NCBI RefSeq assembly: GCF_003121985.1
Contig: NZ_QEWP01000010.1
Location: 1 to 64,000, forward strand
Source of the DNA: Marinilabilia rubra
GTDB lineage: Bacteria > Bacteroidota > Bacteroidia > Bacteroidales > Marinilabiliaceae
Direction: 5' to 3'
Length of the DNA: 64,000 nucleotides
Part shown: positions 55,699 to 64,000 of the stretch, one piece after another
How positions within the stretch are numbered: position 1 is the first letter of the stretch
Layout: each line of letters begins with the position of its first letter
Made by a program: the position numbers and the translations under genes
Notes under the pieces: model-generated
Database searches by the model: none
What the model saw: only the letters and a program-made list of their open reading frames with translations
What the model was told of the DNA's origin: nothing

Positions 55699-56592
55699 TT
55701 AATTGTCCATCTTTAACTTATGCTTCCACCTCCGATGTGACCAAAGCCAATTCGATGGGTGTTTTCGGATATACTTTTCCAGCTCCAGAGCATATTTCCG
55801 GGTGATGGACACAGGTTCTGATTCTATAGGTTGCTCTTCCAGTGTTTTGAGGGTTAATTCATAATACCCTCTTTTTACTCTGATGATTTCTGCAAACACC
55901 ACCGGGTAATTGTTGCGTCGTGCATGTTTTTCAGGCCCATGCAAAAAGGCAGTAGGCCTTCCCAGAAACTGCAACCAATGTGCCGAGACTACTCTTGCCG
56001 GACTTTGATCGGCTGCCATCAGGTAAAGAGTTGGCTGGTTTTGGTTAGCTTCGAAAGTATTGGTCGTTCCCTTGGTGGGACAAAGTGTGGTGCCAAATCG
56101 CGATCTTGACCATCTCAGCAGCTTATCAATTTGCTTGTTCCTCAGTGGACTGTAAAAAGCAATTACGTTAAAGTCGGAAAAAAGTCCTGCCGATAAACTT
56201 CCCCATTCCCAGTTGGCCGTGTGACCGGTTACCAGTATTACACTCTGATTGTTTTTATAGTATTGATCCAGTAACTCAGGATTCAGCACTTTGTGTCTTT
56301 TCATTACCGACTTCCGGGACATCGAAAAACTTTTCAATCCCTCCAGCAGCATATCCGACAGGTTACGATAGAATTCCGAAATCAGCTTTTCCTTCTGAGT
56401 CTCATCAAGATTCAAATCAGTTTGCGACAGATTGTTGTAAATTACTTTGTGTCGGTATTTAATAACACTCCCGAAAAGCCATGCCATAAAACTAGATAGC
56501 CCGTAAAGAACAGGAAAAGGGAGAATGGCGATGAGTCCTACTACAAAAAGAAAGGCCAGTTTGGACAGGAATTGCTGAATGGATTTGATCAT
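55699..56592 (-). CDS. LpxL/HtrB-type lipid A acyltransferase
   Basis: 297 residues with an N-terminal membrane helix (about 13-40). The acyltransferase motif is VTGHTANWEWG, with H124 and E129 in the H-x4-(D/E) arrangement of the lysophospholipid acyltransferase superfamily. The later MAADQSPA is typical of the lipid A biosynthesis acyltransferase (LABLAT) family. It adds secondary acyl chains to lipid A at the inner membrane. Reverse strand, 120 bases from the next reverse-strand gene. Confidence 0.92.
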   Translation of the reverse strand: MIKSIQQFLSKLAFLFVVGLIAILPFPVLYGLSSFMAWLFGSVIKYRHKVIYNNLSQTDLNLDETQKEKLISEFYRNLSDMLLEGLKSFSMSRKSVMKRHKVLNPELLDQYYKNNQSVILVTGHTANWEWGSLSAGLFSDFNVIAFYSPLRNKQIDKLLRWSRSRFGTTLCPTKGTTNTFEANQNQPTLYLMAADQSPARVVSAHWLQFLGRPTAFLHGPEKHARRNNYPVVFAEIIRVKRGYYELTLKTLEEQPIESEPVSITRKYALELEKYIRKHPSNWLWSHRRWKHKLKMDN

Positions 56593-56711
56593 GGACTTTT
56601 ATATATTTCCCGGTTGTAAATTTTGGTTTTCTACGTAAGAGTGGGGGGGTGGTTATAAGGAAATAGAAATTAAGGCTACTAAATTACAGAGGTTTTAAGT
56701 GAATAGCGAAA

Positions 56712-57155
56712 TTAAGCAATCACTCTCGCCACTTCAATAAAAGCCTGTCCCTCATCAAACACCCCCTCCAGATAACTCAGGCTTTCTGTCTCATCCGGCA
56801 TGGCAAAATGGCCTTTCCCGATTTCCAGAGTAGTTTTAACGGGCAACAAATCTTCTTCAGAAAACAATTCCTTGTGGTATTCAAGGATGAAATTCAAAAC
56901 CTTCTTTATTTGCAATTTGTCAATATAGAGGCGAACGCAGCCCCAGCCTTCATCGTATCGTTTGATGTATTGATAAAACTCAAATGAGGAAGAGGCAGTC
57001 AACTCATAAGCCTCTGATAAATAATAGTCATTGCCATCCTCAGAGGAAAAATGTTCGGATCGATTAAAATCAAAAATTTCAATGGGGATGTTAAAACTGT
57101 CGCTTAAAGCTTTTGAGAAAGCATCAAAGTTTTTCATGGTTAGTTGTTTTGCCAT
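56712..57155 (-). CDS. Protein of unknown function
   Basis: 147 residues from the ATG at 57155; the frame also opens at a TTG 24 bases further out. No signal peptide or membrane helix. It is acidic, with segments DAFSKALSDSFNIPIEIFDF and LNFILEYHKELFSEEDLLPV. I do not recognise the family. Codon use looks normal and the frame is clean, so it is probably real. Same strand as the LpxL-type gene. Confidence 0.6.
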   Translation of the reverse strand: MAKQLTMKNFDAFSKALSDSFNIPIEIFDFNRSEHFSSEDGNDYYLSEAYELTASSSFEFYQYIKRYDEGWGCVRLYIDKLQIKKVLNFILEYHKELFSEEDLLPVKTTLEIGKGHFAMPDETESLSYLEGVFDEGQAFIEVARVIA

Positions 57156-57179
57156 TTCTCTTTCTAATGATTTAGTCAA

Positions 57180-57828
57180 TGGTCATCTAAAATAATAAAA
57201 ATTTCAATCCTGGAAAAGGATGAAAAATCTTCCCTGTTTTCTTCGCTTGCCATTCGTCCCACACTCGTAAATGCTTCGGTCCTGCTTCGTAGCAGGTTCG
57301 GTTGCGCTTCGGTTGTTATTCGTTCAGGCTTCGTTCCCTTATAAGCGAAGGATAACCGAAGAACAACCGAAGAAACAGCGAATCTGCCCCGAATTTGTCC
57401 CGGAGCAGGGGCGAAGCAAGTCCGGAAAATAGGTTTTTCCGGAAACCGGGCTGTTTTTTCTGCGTTGATTCCCCAATCAGGGAGTTGATGGAACAAGCCG
57501 GAATCCCCAATTGAGCAGATGTTTGCGTGTAAGGCTTTGATAATAAGGCGGTAATTTTGCTTGAGCTTTCTAAGTGCCCCGCATATAGTTCTTTACGAAA
57601 GGATGCATTTTCTTTTTACCACTTGTCTTAAAAAATATCCTCAGTTATTAGTTATTGGTATTTAGTGTGTTATTGATAATTACCAAAATTCCTGTAATGT
57701 TACCGGAATATTTTTCCACAAAACTTCATCCTACATTGCGCTCATCAATCGATTGAAAATGTGGTTGAAACACAGGCTTAGCTACCCGGTGATTTTGACC
57801 GATTGTTGAATCAAAAAAACGATGAGAA
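57180..57828. other. Non-coding region with inverted repeats
   Basis: An 11-bp inverted repeat CTTCGGTTGTT (57307-57317) / AACAACCGAAG (57362-57372) encloses a smaller one. Reverse-strand open frames of 64 and 106 codons here overlap one another and the palindromes; I do not support them. The last 250 bases are AT-rich. Confidence 0.5.
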
Positions 57829-58074
57829 ATGAATAAAACGATCAATTTTCTTTTCGGAACAGCAGGTACCGCAGGGACCATGGAGGTGATACAGGTATTT
57901 CCTTCAGCACCGGATGAGATCAATTCCCTGATCATCATTGTGGTGAAATCCCTGGTGAGTATTCTGGGAGGTATTTTAACCTCCAAACTTCTGGAACTGA
58001 TGCGCAAAAAAGGAAAGAATGCCATCAGTGGCAAATTAAACAAAACAAATGTTGAATCCATTAAAAACGATTAG
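57829..58074 (+). CDS. Small membrane protein upstream of a DUF6266 gene
   Basis: 81 residues. One hydrophobic segment of about 25 residues (SLIIIVVKSLVSILGGILTSKLL, about 34-56) is followed by a basic tail (MRKKGKNAISGK). A single-helix, basic-tailed protein could be holin-like or an inner-membrane partner, but no family is recognised. It is 2 bases from the DUF6266 gene, so the two are almost certainly translated from one message. Confidence 0.65.
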   Translation: MNKTINFLFGTAGTAGTMEVIQVFPSAPDEINSLIIIVVKSLVSILGGILTSKLLELMRKKGKNAISGKLNKTNVESIKND

Positions 58075-58076
58075 TC

Positions 58077-58712
58077 ATGGGGAAATTTAGAAAAGGTGTA
58101 AATGGCGGTTTTTTTGGAAAAACGGGTAGTGTAATAGGAAGTAAATGGAAAGGCATTTACTACATGCGTGGACTTCCTGACCCGGTTAAGCGCAAAGCCA
58201 CTCCATTGCAAATAGATCAGCGGGAGAAATTCCGTTTTGTTTCACGCTTTCTGCAGACCATACAGCCGGTGGTTCAGGTTGGGTTCAGGAATGTGGAGTT
58301 CAAACGCTCCGCTCTCAATGCAGCCCTTTCGGATGTGATGAGTTCTGCCGTGGAGGGTACTTATCCCGATTACCGTATCAATTATCCGGAATTAAGCATT
58401 TCAAGAGGTGCATTATTCTCACCAAAAGGATGCCGGGTTGAATTGGGTGACGAAGAGATTCTTTTCTCCTGGATCAATGATACCGGGCATACCAAAATAG
58501 GAGCAGATGAAGAGGTCATAATGGCAGCGATCAGCGACAGCCATTATCCGCTTTATTCTATCGGCGATTTCCAGCGCTCAGAGGCAGCGGGTTCACTTCC
58601 GACTTTGAACGTGCCATCAGGGACCGTTTTTCATTGTTATCTGGCTATGGCCAGCCGGCAAAATGAGATGGTGACCAACAGCATTTATCTGGGTGAAATA
58701 ACCATGCCGTAG
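58077..58712 (+). CDS. DUF6266 family protein
   Basis: 211 residues without a signal peptide. The Gly/Lys-rich N-terminus (GGFFGKTGSVIGSKWKG, about 10-26) followed by YYMRGLPDPVKRKATPLQ is characteristic of DUF6266. The middle contains a beta-rich part (ILFSWINDTGHTKIGADEEV). The role is unknown. Pairing with a one-helix protein suggests a shared function. Confidence 0.8.
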   Translation: MGKFRKGVNGGFFGKTGSVIGSKWKGIYYMRGLPDPVKRKATPLQIDQREKFRFVSRFLQTIQPVVQVGFRNVEFKRSALNAALSDVMSSAVEGTYPDYRINYPELSISRGALFSPKGCRVELGDEEILFSWINDTGHTKIGADEEVIMAAISDSHYPLYSIGDFQRSEAAGSLPTLNVPSGTVFHCYLAMASRQNEMVTNSIYLGEITMP

Positions 58713-58722
58713 GTTTGGATCC

Positions 58723-58854
58723 GGAGGTTGCCTCAAAAGTTCAAATTGGATTTCATTGGCAGCTTGTTGAAGAATCTTTTTTTTGATAAACAGATGTTTC
58801 GACTACGCTCAATATGACCCGACTTTGATGTGTTATCTTTTTGAGGCAGCCTCC
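58723..58854. mobile_element. MITE-like element, 'TGTCTCAAAA' family, copy 4
   Basis: 132 bp with ends GGAGGTTGCCTCAAAAGT and TTTTTGAGGCAGCCTCC (inverted). Interior words AGATGTTTCGACTACGCTCA and GAAGAATCT match the copy at 48386-48514. Confidence 0.85.
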
Positions 58855-58865
58855 TTCTTTATGGT

Positions 58866-58896
58866 TTAACCGACATCCTGAACTTGACCTGACACT
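58866..58896. repeat. Partial end of the TGTCAAGTCAAG family
   Basis: TTTAACCGACATCC then AACTTGACCTGACACT matches the terminal part of 33591-33750 in reverse complement. Only this end is present. Confidence 0.7.
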
Positions 58897-59328
58897 TATT
58901 GTTCGACACCTTCAGCGTCGCTTTTGCTACCCTGTGAAATGTTCTATAAACATTGGAGACCTTCGGCCTCCCGGGTTTGTTTAATAATGATTTGAATTAA
59001 TAGAAATCCAACCGCCCGAAAGTCAGGGATTAATTTGAGTCTGATAAGCACAATGCTAATTATTTAATTATCCGGAGCATGAAGGGCTCGAATATTTATA
59101 GCTGTTGAAATGAATTAAATAATATCGACGATAAAGGTATCGTATAACAGGATTTTATCATAAGTAAGATTTTCAAAGATGCTTCGATTTCTGAACCAAT
59201 CATGCGAAAAAGTCAATAGTGCTTATGTATTAAGCGGCCTGGGGTTCAAATAAGTAAAAGAGATGAGCTATTTTTTTGGATAACAGTATTAATATTTATA
59301 GTTTAGTGATGAAAATCATATTTTTACC
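58897..59328. other. Non-coding region
   Basis: Two small hairpins (CGAC...GTCG and GGAG...CTCC, 58903-58970) are present. The remainder up to the next gene is AT-rich, with no supported frame. Confidence 0.4.
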
Positions 59329-60507
59329 ATGCTTTTAGAGTACTTGACCCTGCCTTTTCAAGAGGTTTACAACCGCGTATCTGCGGGATGGAAAGAACCC
59401 TGCGCGGCTTCCGGTAATCCTATGCCGGAAGTGATTGACCATTGCATGAAAATAATGGATGAGTCTGTTTTAAACAGCCGGCCCCAGACTGAATTAAATT
59501 TCGGAGACGACCTGTCCTCCGTTTTATTGAAGGGATTGATTTCAAAAAAGAAAATGCTTGAAAGGTTTTCCTGGTTGCCTTCAAATTTGTCGGAAAGAGG
59601 AAAAGAAATGTTTTACGGTGACCTTTACTTCTACTGCGGCCTTTGCGCCATGCTACGTCACCTCCATCTGGCCTTCAGAGCTACCATTCCCCTAAAGGAA
59701 CTACTCTCCGGACATACACTCAGTATCAATATTAACTTACGGGATGTGAAGACGATCCTGAACCGGCAGTTTGACTCTGTTCCCGAAAAAATGTTGTTGT
59801 TCTTGCCTGCAGATGAAAAGGGTGTTTTGGAAATTAAAATGGAGCAGTTTCAACAAGCGACCCGGTCAAAGAATCTACCATCCTGTATCCGGATGGCAAC
59901 AGAATTTATGGTCGAAAATTATACCCCCGGAATGGTCCGGTTCAAAGTGGAGGAGGATTACCTGAAAGATTTACTGGATGGTTTGCTGATAAAAACAAAA
60001 GAGAGTGAATCGCAATGTTTCAGTTTTCATGTTCTGGTAGACGCCATTCAAACCGGGTTGATACATACGTGGCAGGTCTCCGAAATTGTAAAATGTTTCC
60101 GGCAGGATGGACTGCACGACCACGAATGTGCCCACTACTTTAAAAAATTTATCAGTAAACGGATAAAGCGGGTAAGAAAAGGCAAATGGCAGGTGCCCGA
60201 TCGCTGGCAATCACAGGTACTTCAGGATCTTGAAGTCCTTCAAATGCTTATCATGCCGGTAACGGGTGAAGCTGCAATGGCTGAAGAACCTGAAAGCCTG
60301 CTTTGGAGGGACAGTGGCAGGCGTCTTGCCGAATATCTGGCGGAGCCCATCCGCAAAGGGGTGTTGGGCATGGTAGGCAGTGAGAGCCAGGCTGTTTTGC
60401 TCGAAAGAGTGACCCGCTATCTTATAATAGAAAAGGAAAAAGGAGGGGGCGGTCTTGGACAGAAGTCACTGATTACCTATTTGAAAGAGGAGATTAATAA
60501 GCGGTAA
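59329..60507 (+). CDS. Protein of unknown function
   Basis: 392 residues, no signal peptide, probably cytoplasmic and mainly helical. Distinct stretches are YFYCGLCAMLRHLHLAFRAT (about 101-120), LLSGHTLSININLRDVKTIL and VSEIVKCFRQDGLHDHECAHYFKKFISKRIKRVRKGKW. I do not recognise a family. The C-terminal part has a Gly-rich loop (KEKGGGGLGQKS). It lies just before the sensor-regulator gene, but the gap and candidate promoter speak for separate transcription. Confidence 0.7.
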   Translation: MLLEYLTLPFQEVYNRVSAGWKEPCAASGNPMPEVIDHCMKIMDESVLNSRPQTELNFGDDLSSVLLKGLISKKKMLERFSWLPSNLSERGKEMFYGDLYFYCGLCAMLRHLHLAFRATIPLKELLSGHTLSININLRDVKTILNRQFDSVPEKMLLFLPADEKGVLEIKMEQFQQATRSKNLPSCIRMATEFMVENYTPGMVRFKVEEDYLKDLLDGLLIKTKESESQCFSFHVLVDAIQTGLIHTWQVSEIVKCFRQDGLHDHECAHYFKKFISKRIKRVRKGKWQVPDRWQSQVLQDLEVLQMLIMPVTGEAAMAEEPESLLWRDSGRRLAEYLAEPIRKGVLGMVGSESQAVLLERVTRYLIIEKEKGGGGLGQKSLITYLKEEINKR

Positions 60508-60552
60508 GGGATGAAGTAAAGATGCATGTGGAATATATTTCAAAAAAATAAC

Positions 60553-60560
60553 TATTTTTG
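60553..60560 (+). promoter_or_regulatory. Candidate -7 box of the hybrid sensor gene
   Basis: TATTTTTG fits the TAnnTTTG consensus. If used, transcription would start close to 60567, which favours the ATG at 60620 over that at 60569. The -33 element is not clear. Confidence 0.35.
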
Positions 60561-60619
60561 ACAATAAGATGTTTCCACTTACTACAAAGGCAAAGAGCAG
60601 ATTTAGAAAAGCCGTTTCT

Positions 60620-63600
60620 ATGATAAGGTTACAAGATAATTTCAATTTCAGGACTTTCTTTTTATTCCTAATGCTTTCCATATTCAGTGTTCCTGCTGTA
60701 ATTTCTCAGGAAAAAATTGAAAAGGATTATTTAAAAAAGTATTATTCTGTAGCCGATGGGTTGTCACAAAGTGAAGTGACTTCAATTGTTCAGGATAAGT
60801 ATGGTTTTATCTGGCTGGGAACCCGTGGCGGAATGAATCGCTTTGACGGGTATGACTTTTTACAGTTTAAACCACAGACTGGAGAGCAGACAGGGCTTTC
60901 TAATCCTTCTATTGAAACTTTGTTTTCTGACAAAGAAGGGCATGTTTGGATTGGCACAAAGTCTGGTGGAGTGGGTTTGTACAATACCCTATACAATAAA
61001 TTTGTTGAAAAAGACAGTTTGTTCAGTCAGCTTCCCAATCGCATCATTGCCTTTTATGAAGATCGCGATGGGAATTACTGGATTGGAACCTGGGATGATG
61101 GAGTATTTAAATATGCTCCGGAAGAGGGAATCCTAAAAAGATATATCGAAAATACCAGAGTAAGCAGCATTATTCAAACTCAGGACGGAACAATTTGGTT
61201 TGGATCCCGATCAGGTTTGAGATACAAAAAGTATGGTGGTGATGAAATATTGAATTTAAATTTTGTTCCCGGGTATTTTGAAGTAACCGAAATGGTGGAG
61301 ACGCCTGAGGATAGTTGCTTGTGGATGGTTGGATGGAATGTGGGATTGCAGAAGTTTAATTACAACACATTCGAACACGTTGAGTTTGATTTTGCCGGGA
61401 GGGACACTCAAAAACTGAATTGCTATTCAATAGAGAAAGATAATAAAGGACGTTTATGGGTTGGAACCTGGGGAAGTGGTTTGTATTGTCGGGAAAACGA
61501 GGCAGCGGAATTTGAAAAGGTTTTACCAGTGGGAAAGGGAATTGGTGTTATGGACAGGGAGTTGGATGTTATTCTTGATATTTTCGAGGATAATTCAGGA
61601 GATATTTGGGTCGGTACAGATGGAGGCGGTGTTGTTAAATTTTCTTTTGACCGTAAGTTTAATACCCTCTTTTCTAACCATCCTTCCGGAATTGGCCCTT
61701 TGCATATCAATTCTTTAGAAACTAACACAGGGGGGCAGTTATGGATTGGTACCAGATCGAATGGTCTTTATGTTACAGAAGATAAGGTTTCCTTTGATTT
61801 TGTTGGTTTTTCAGAAGAGAGTGGTTTTTCCGCATCAAAAAACTTTATGGTCAAATCGTTGTATAGAGATGAGGATGGATTGATTTGGGTAGGAGCAGAA
61901 AGTATGCTTTATATTGTCTCTAAAAACACTCTTGGAGAATATGAATTAATTAATTCTCCAAGTTATTTCCAAAACCCCGGTTTAAAGAAAATACGAAAAG
62001 TTTCAGATGTAAAAAAGAAAGGAGATTCTTTATTTATTGCAACCCAACAGGATGGATTGTATTGGTTTGACAGAAAGTCTGGAAAGTATGTTTTGAAGAA
62101 AAGGTTTTATTTAGGCAATAGTAACTTACAAGATAATCGTGTTTCCAAACTCAAATTTGATTTTGATGGAAATTTATGGATCGGCACTTATAAGGGGTTG
62201 TACCTTCTTGGGAAAGAAGACTCTGATATAGTAAATGTTCATAAGTTTCTTGAAGGTGAGCAAAGGTTTTTATGCGACATCATTCTTTCCTGTGAGGTGG
62301 ATTCTCTTAATCGCATTTGGGTGGGAACTCCCTGTAGCCTCAATAGTCTGACACCAGGTGACAGCGGGAATTACATTTTAAAGGAATATACGCATAAGCA
62401 AGGACTGACAGATGATTATATAAATGCCATAAAACCGTCGGGAAAGTTTATATGGGTGAGTACCAATGCCGGGATTTCCCGTTTAGATCCGGAATCTGAA
62501 GTGTTCAGAAATTATGATGTGAGTGACGGAGTGGGTGGTTATAATTTTGCAGAAAGTTCTTGTGCAATAGATGATAAAGGAATTATTTATTTTGGCGGTT
62601 ATTCCGATCTTACTTTTTTTGATCCCTCAAGTATTGAAGAGAACAAGGTGAAACCATCTGTGGTAATTACTGATTTCCGGGTCATGAATCAACCTGTTCC
62701 GGTTTCAGAGGATGGCATTTTGCCGGTTTCTATAAATGAAGCAGAAAACATTACCCTTAATTATAGGCAAAAGGAGTTTTCTTTTGAAATAGCAGCCCTG
62801 GATTACAAATCTCCTGAAAATAATCAGTTTGCCTATCGCCTGATGGATGAGAATGGAAATGGAGATTGGGTTTATATCGGGCAACGCAGACATATTTCAT
62901 TTAACAATCTAAAGTCTGGTGACTATACGTTGCAATTGGCCGGGTCAAACAGCAATGGAGTCTGGAATCGAGATGGCAGAAGCCTTGAAATAACGATATT
63001 GCCACCACCTTGGGAAACATGGTATGCCTTTGTTATCTACCTGTTGGTTTTGTTGGGGATTGTAACTATGATTAACCGTGTTTCACTACGGCAGGAGCGA
63101 CTGAAAAACCTGGCCCGTATTGAGCATGTAAATCGTATGCAGGAGCATGAACTTAATGAGTATAAGCTCAGCTTTTTTACAGATATTTCACATGAATTGA
63201 AAACACCTTTGACCTTGATTCAGGGACCGGTTGAGGAGTTAAGGAAAAAAGAGTTAGCCTCGATGAGTCCTGCCTTTTTTCAAAAACGTGTTCAATTGAT
63301 TCACAATAGTGTTGGTAAGTTGTTGGATTTGCTGAATCAGCTGCTTGAATTCAGGAAAGTGGAAGTTGGACATGCCAGACTATCTGCTTCAAAGTCCGAT
63401 TTTGCAGCTTTTGTGGCATCTTCCTGTCGGGCCTGGGAGGATAGTGCAAACAACCGTGGAATTAAGTTTAGCTGTAGATTAAAAATGAAAACAGCAATTT
63501 TGTGGTTTGACTCGGCTAAACTTGAAATTATCCTGAATAATTTATTATCGAATGCCTTTAAATATTGCGGAGAACCCGGCGAAGTCAATATTAAACTTTC

Positions 63601-64000
63601 TGATACGGAGGATGAGGTGATTCTGTCCGTGTCTAATAATGGGAAAAATATTGAAGAGAAGGATATTGAGAAATTATTCGACCGGTTTTATCAGGCCTCC
63701 GAATATAAACGACAAAAAGGCTATGGAATAGGTTTGTTTCTGGTGAAAAAAATTGTGGAACTTCACAAAGGTAGCGTTGAGGTAGAAAGCTCTCCCGGTG
63801 AGATGACGACATTTACGGTGAAGTTGCCCAAAGGGGATAAACATTTATCTACGGACCAGAAAGTTGAGTCTTCAGGGATTGAGTTAAGAGAAGATGAACG
63901 ATCTGTCCTGGTCGAGCCGGTAAAGGAAGTTAAACCTCGTCTTTCAAAAACCGTAAAGGGTACCAGGGTTTTGGTGGTGGAAGACAACCCTGAAGTGCAG
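60620..64000 (+). CDS. Hybrid two-component system sensor/regulator (HTCS), 3' end outside the window
   Basis: At least 1127 residues, incomplete. Signal peptide ends near PAVISQ. The periplasmic part (about 30-700) is built of repeated two-component propeller blades with the motif type GFIWLGTRGGMNRFDGYDF. A Y_Y_Y domain follows at about 715-795 and a membrane helix at about 798-819 (FVIYLLVLLGIVTMI). The kinase has phospho-acceptor H858 in FFTDISHELKTPLTLI, an ATPase domain with NNLLSNAFKYC and GYGIGLFLVKKIVELHKG, and the start of a receiver domain (VLVVEDNPEVQ) at the edge. An AraC-type DNA-binding domain is expected beyond it. An in-frame ATG at 60569 is an alternative start. It probably controls a further polysaccharide locus to the right. 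Confidence 0.93.
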   Translation, partial: MIRLQDNFNFRTFFLFLMLSIFSVPAVISQEKIEKDYLKKYYSVADGLSQSEVTSIVQDKYGFIWLGTRGGMNRFDGYDFLQFKPQTGEQTGLSNPSIETLFSDKEGHVWIGTKSGGVGLYNTLYNKFVEKDSLFSQLPNRIIAFYEDRDGNYWIGTWDDGVFKYAPEEGILKRYIENTRVSSIIQTQDGTIWFGSRSGLRYKKYGGDEILNLNFVPGYFEVTEMVETPEDSCLWMVGWNVGLQKFNYNTFEHVEFDFAGRDTQKLNCYSIEKDNKGRLWVGTWGSGLYCRENEAAEFEKVLPVGKGIGVMDRELDVILDIFEDNSGDIWVGTDGGGVVKFSFDRKFNTLFSNHPSGIGPLHINSLETNTGGQLWIGTRSNGLYVTEDKVSFDFVGFSEESGFSASKNFMVKSLYRDEDGLIWVGAESMLYIVSKNTLGEYELINSPSYFQNPGLKKIRKVSDVKKKGDSLFIATQQDGLYWFDRKSGKYVLKKRFYLGNSNLQDNRVSKLKFDFDGNLWIGTYKGLYLLGKEDSDIVNVHKFLEGEQRFLCDIILSCEVDSLNRIWVGTPCSLNSLTPGDSGNYILKEYTHKQGLTDDYINAIKPSGKFIWVSTNAGISRLDPESEVFRNYDVSDGVGGYNFAESSCAIDDKGIIYFGGYSDLTFFDPSSIEENKVKPSVVITDFRVMNQPVPVSEDGILPVSINEAENITLNYRQKEFSFEIAALDYKSPENNQFAYRLMDENGNGDWVYIGQRRHISFNNLKSGDYTLQLAGSNSNGVWNRDGRSLEITILPPPWETWYAFVIYLLVLLGIVTMINRVSLRQERLKNLARIEHVNRMQEHELNEYKLSFFTDISHELKTPLTLIQGPVEELRKKELASMSPAFFQKRVQLIHNSVGKLLDLLNQLLEFRKVEVGHARLSASKSDFAAFVASSCRAWEDSANNRGIKFSCRLKMKTAILWFDSAKLEIILNNLLSNAFKYCGEPGEVNIKLSDTEDEVILSVSNNGKNIEEKDIEKLFDRFYQASEYKRQKGYGIGLFLVKKIVELHKGSVEVESSPGEMTTFTVKLPKGDKHLSTDQKVESSGIELREDERSVLVEPVKEVKPRLSKTVKGTRVLVVEDNPEVQ

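Noticed and set aside
57176-57510. Two overlapping reverse-strand frames (106 and 64 codons)
   Set aside because: They overlap inverted repeats and each other, and have no recognisable features.

Overview
This window comes from a member of the Bacteroidota, most likely a Bacteroidales-type polysaccharide degrader. The evidence is two SusC/SusD pairs, two FecI-type sigma / FecR anti-sigma modules, many Sec-secreted lipoproteins, a hybrid two-component sensor, weak Shine-Dalgarno sites and several families of small palindromic repeats. I cannot name a genus. No tRNA, rRNA, CRISPR array or complete insertion sequence was seen.

Positions 1-15.4 kb hold a formylglycine-generating enzyme (sulfatase activator) followed by polysaccharide utilisation locus 1: ECF sigma factor, FecR, SusC, SusD, a PKD surface lipoprotein, a TIM-barrel-type lipoprotein, a GH43 enzyme resembling exo-beta-1,3-galactanases, and a GH27 alpha-galactosidase / beta-L-arabinopyranosidase. 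This set suggests a galactan or arabinogalactan-like substrate. The locus ends in a decayed gene split by a 429-bp element with terminal inverted repeats and a 9-bp target duplication; removing the element restores the local reading frame.

Positions 16.1-41.7 kb hold locus 2 and its extensions: ECF sigma, FecR, SusC, SusD, a DUF5077/DUF3472-like lipoprotein, a GH109 lipoprotein, a GH29 alpha-L-fucosidase, a beta-propeller/GH29 fusion, a sodium:solute symporter, a cytoplasmic GH130 enzyme with an MFS transporter and a secreted endonuclease/exonuclease/phosphatase-fold protein, a third GH29, and an S1 sulfatase carrying the Cys-type formylglycine motif. A fucose-rich, probably sulfated and possibly GalNAc-containing glycan is the likely target. 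The FGE at the left edge could mature the sulfatase.

Positions 41.8-60.5 kb are mostly housekeeping or envelope genes: an OmpA-like protein, a Bax-type glucosaminidase, a polysaccharide deacetylase, a DUF1080 protein, DUF2461, a TonB C-terminal-domain protein, RDD, CHAD, long-chain acyl-CoA ligase, an LpxL/HtrB-type acyltransferase, a DUF6266 protein with a small membrane partner, an N-terminally truncated Ntn-hydrolase relic, and several genes without a recognised family. From about 60.6 kb to the right edge runs an incomplete hybrid two-component sensor/regulator.

The most notable non-coding signals are: a matched promoter-like motif in front of both fecR genes; a GC-rich hairpin in front of both susC genes; a degenerate 20-21-bp tandem repeat between the second sigma gene and its fecR; arrays of short perfect hairpins in three places; and at least four families of dispersed MITE-like elements, with copies tens of kilobases apart within this one window.
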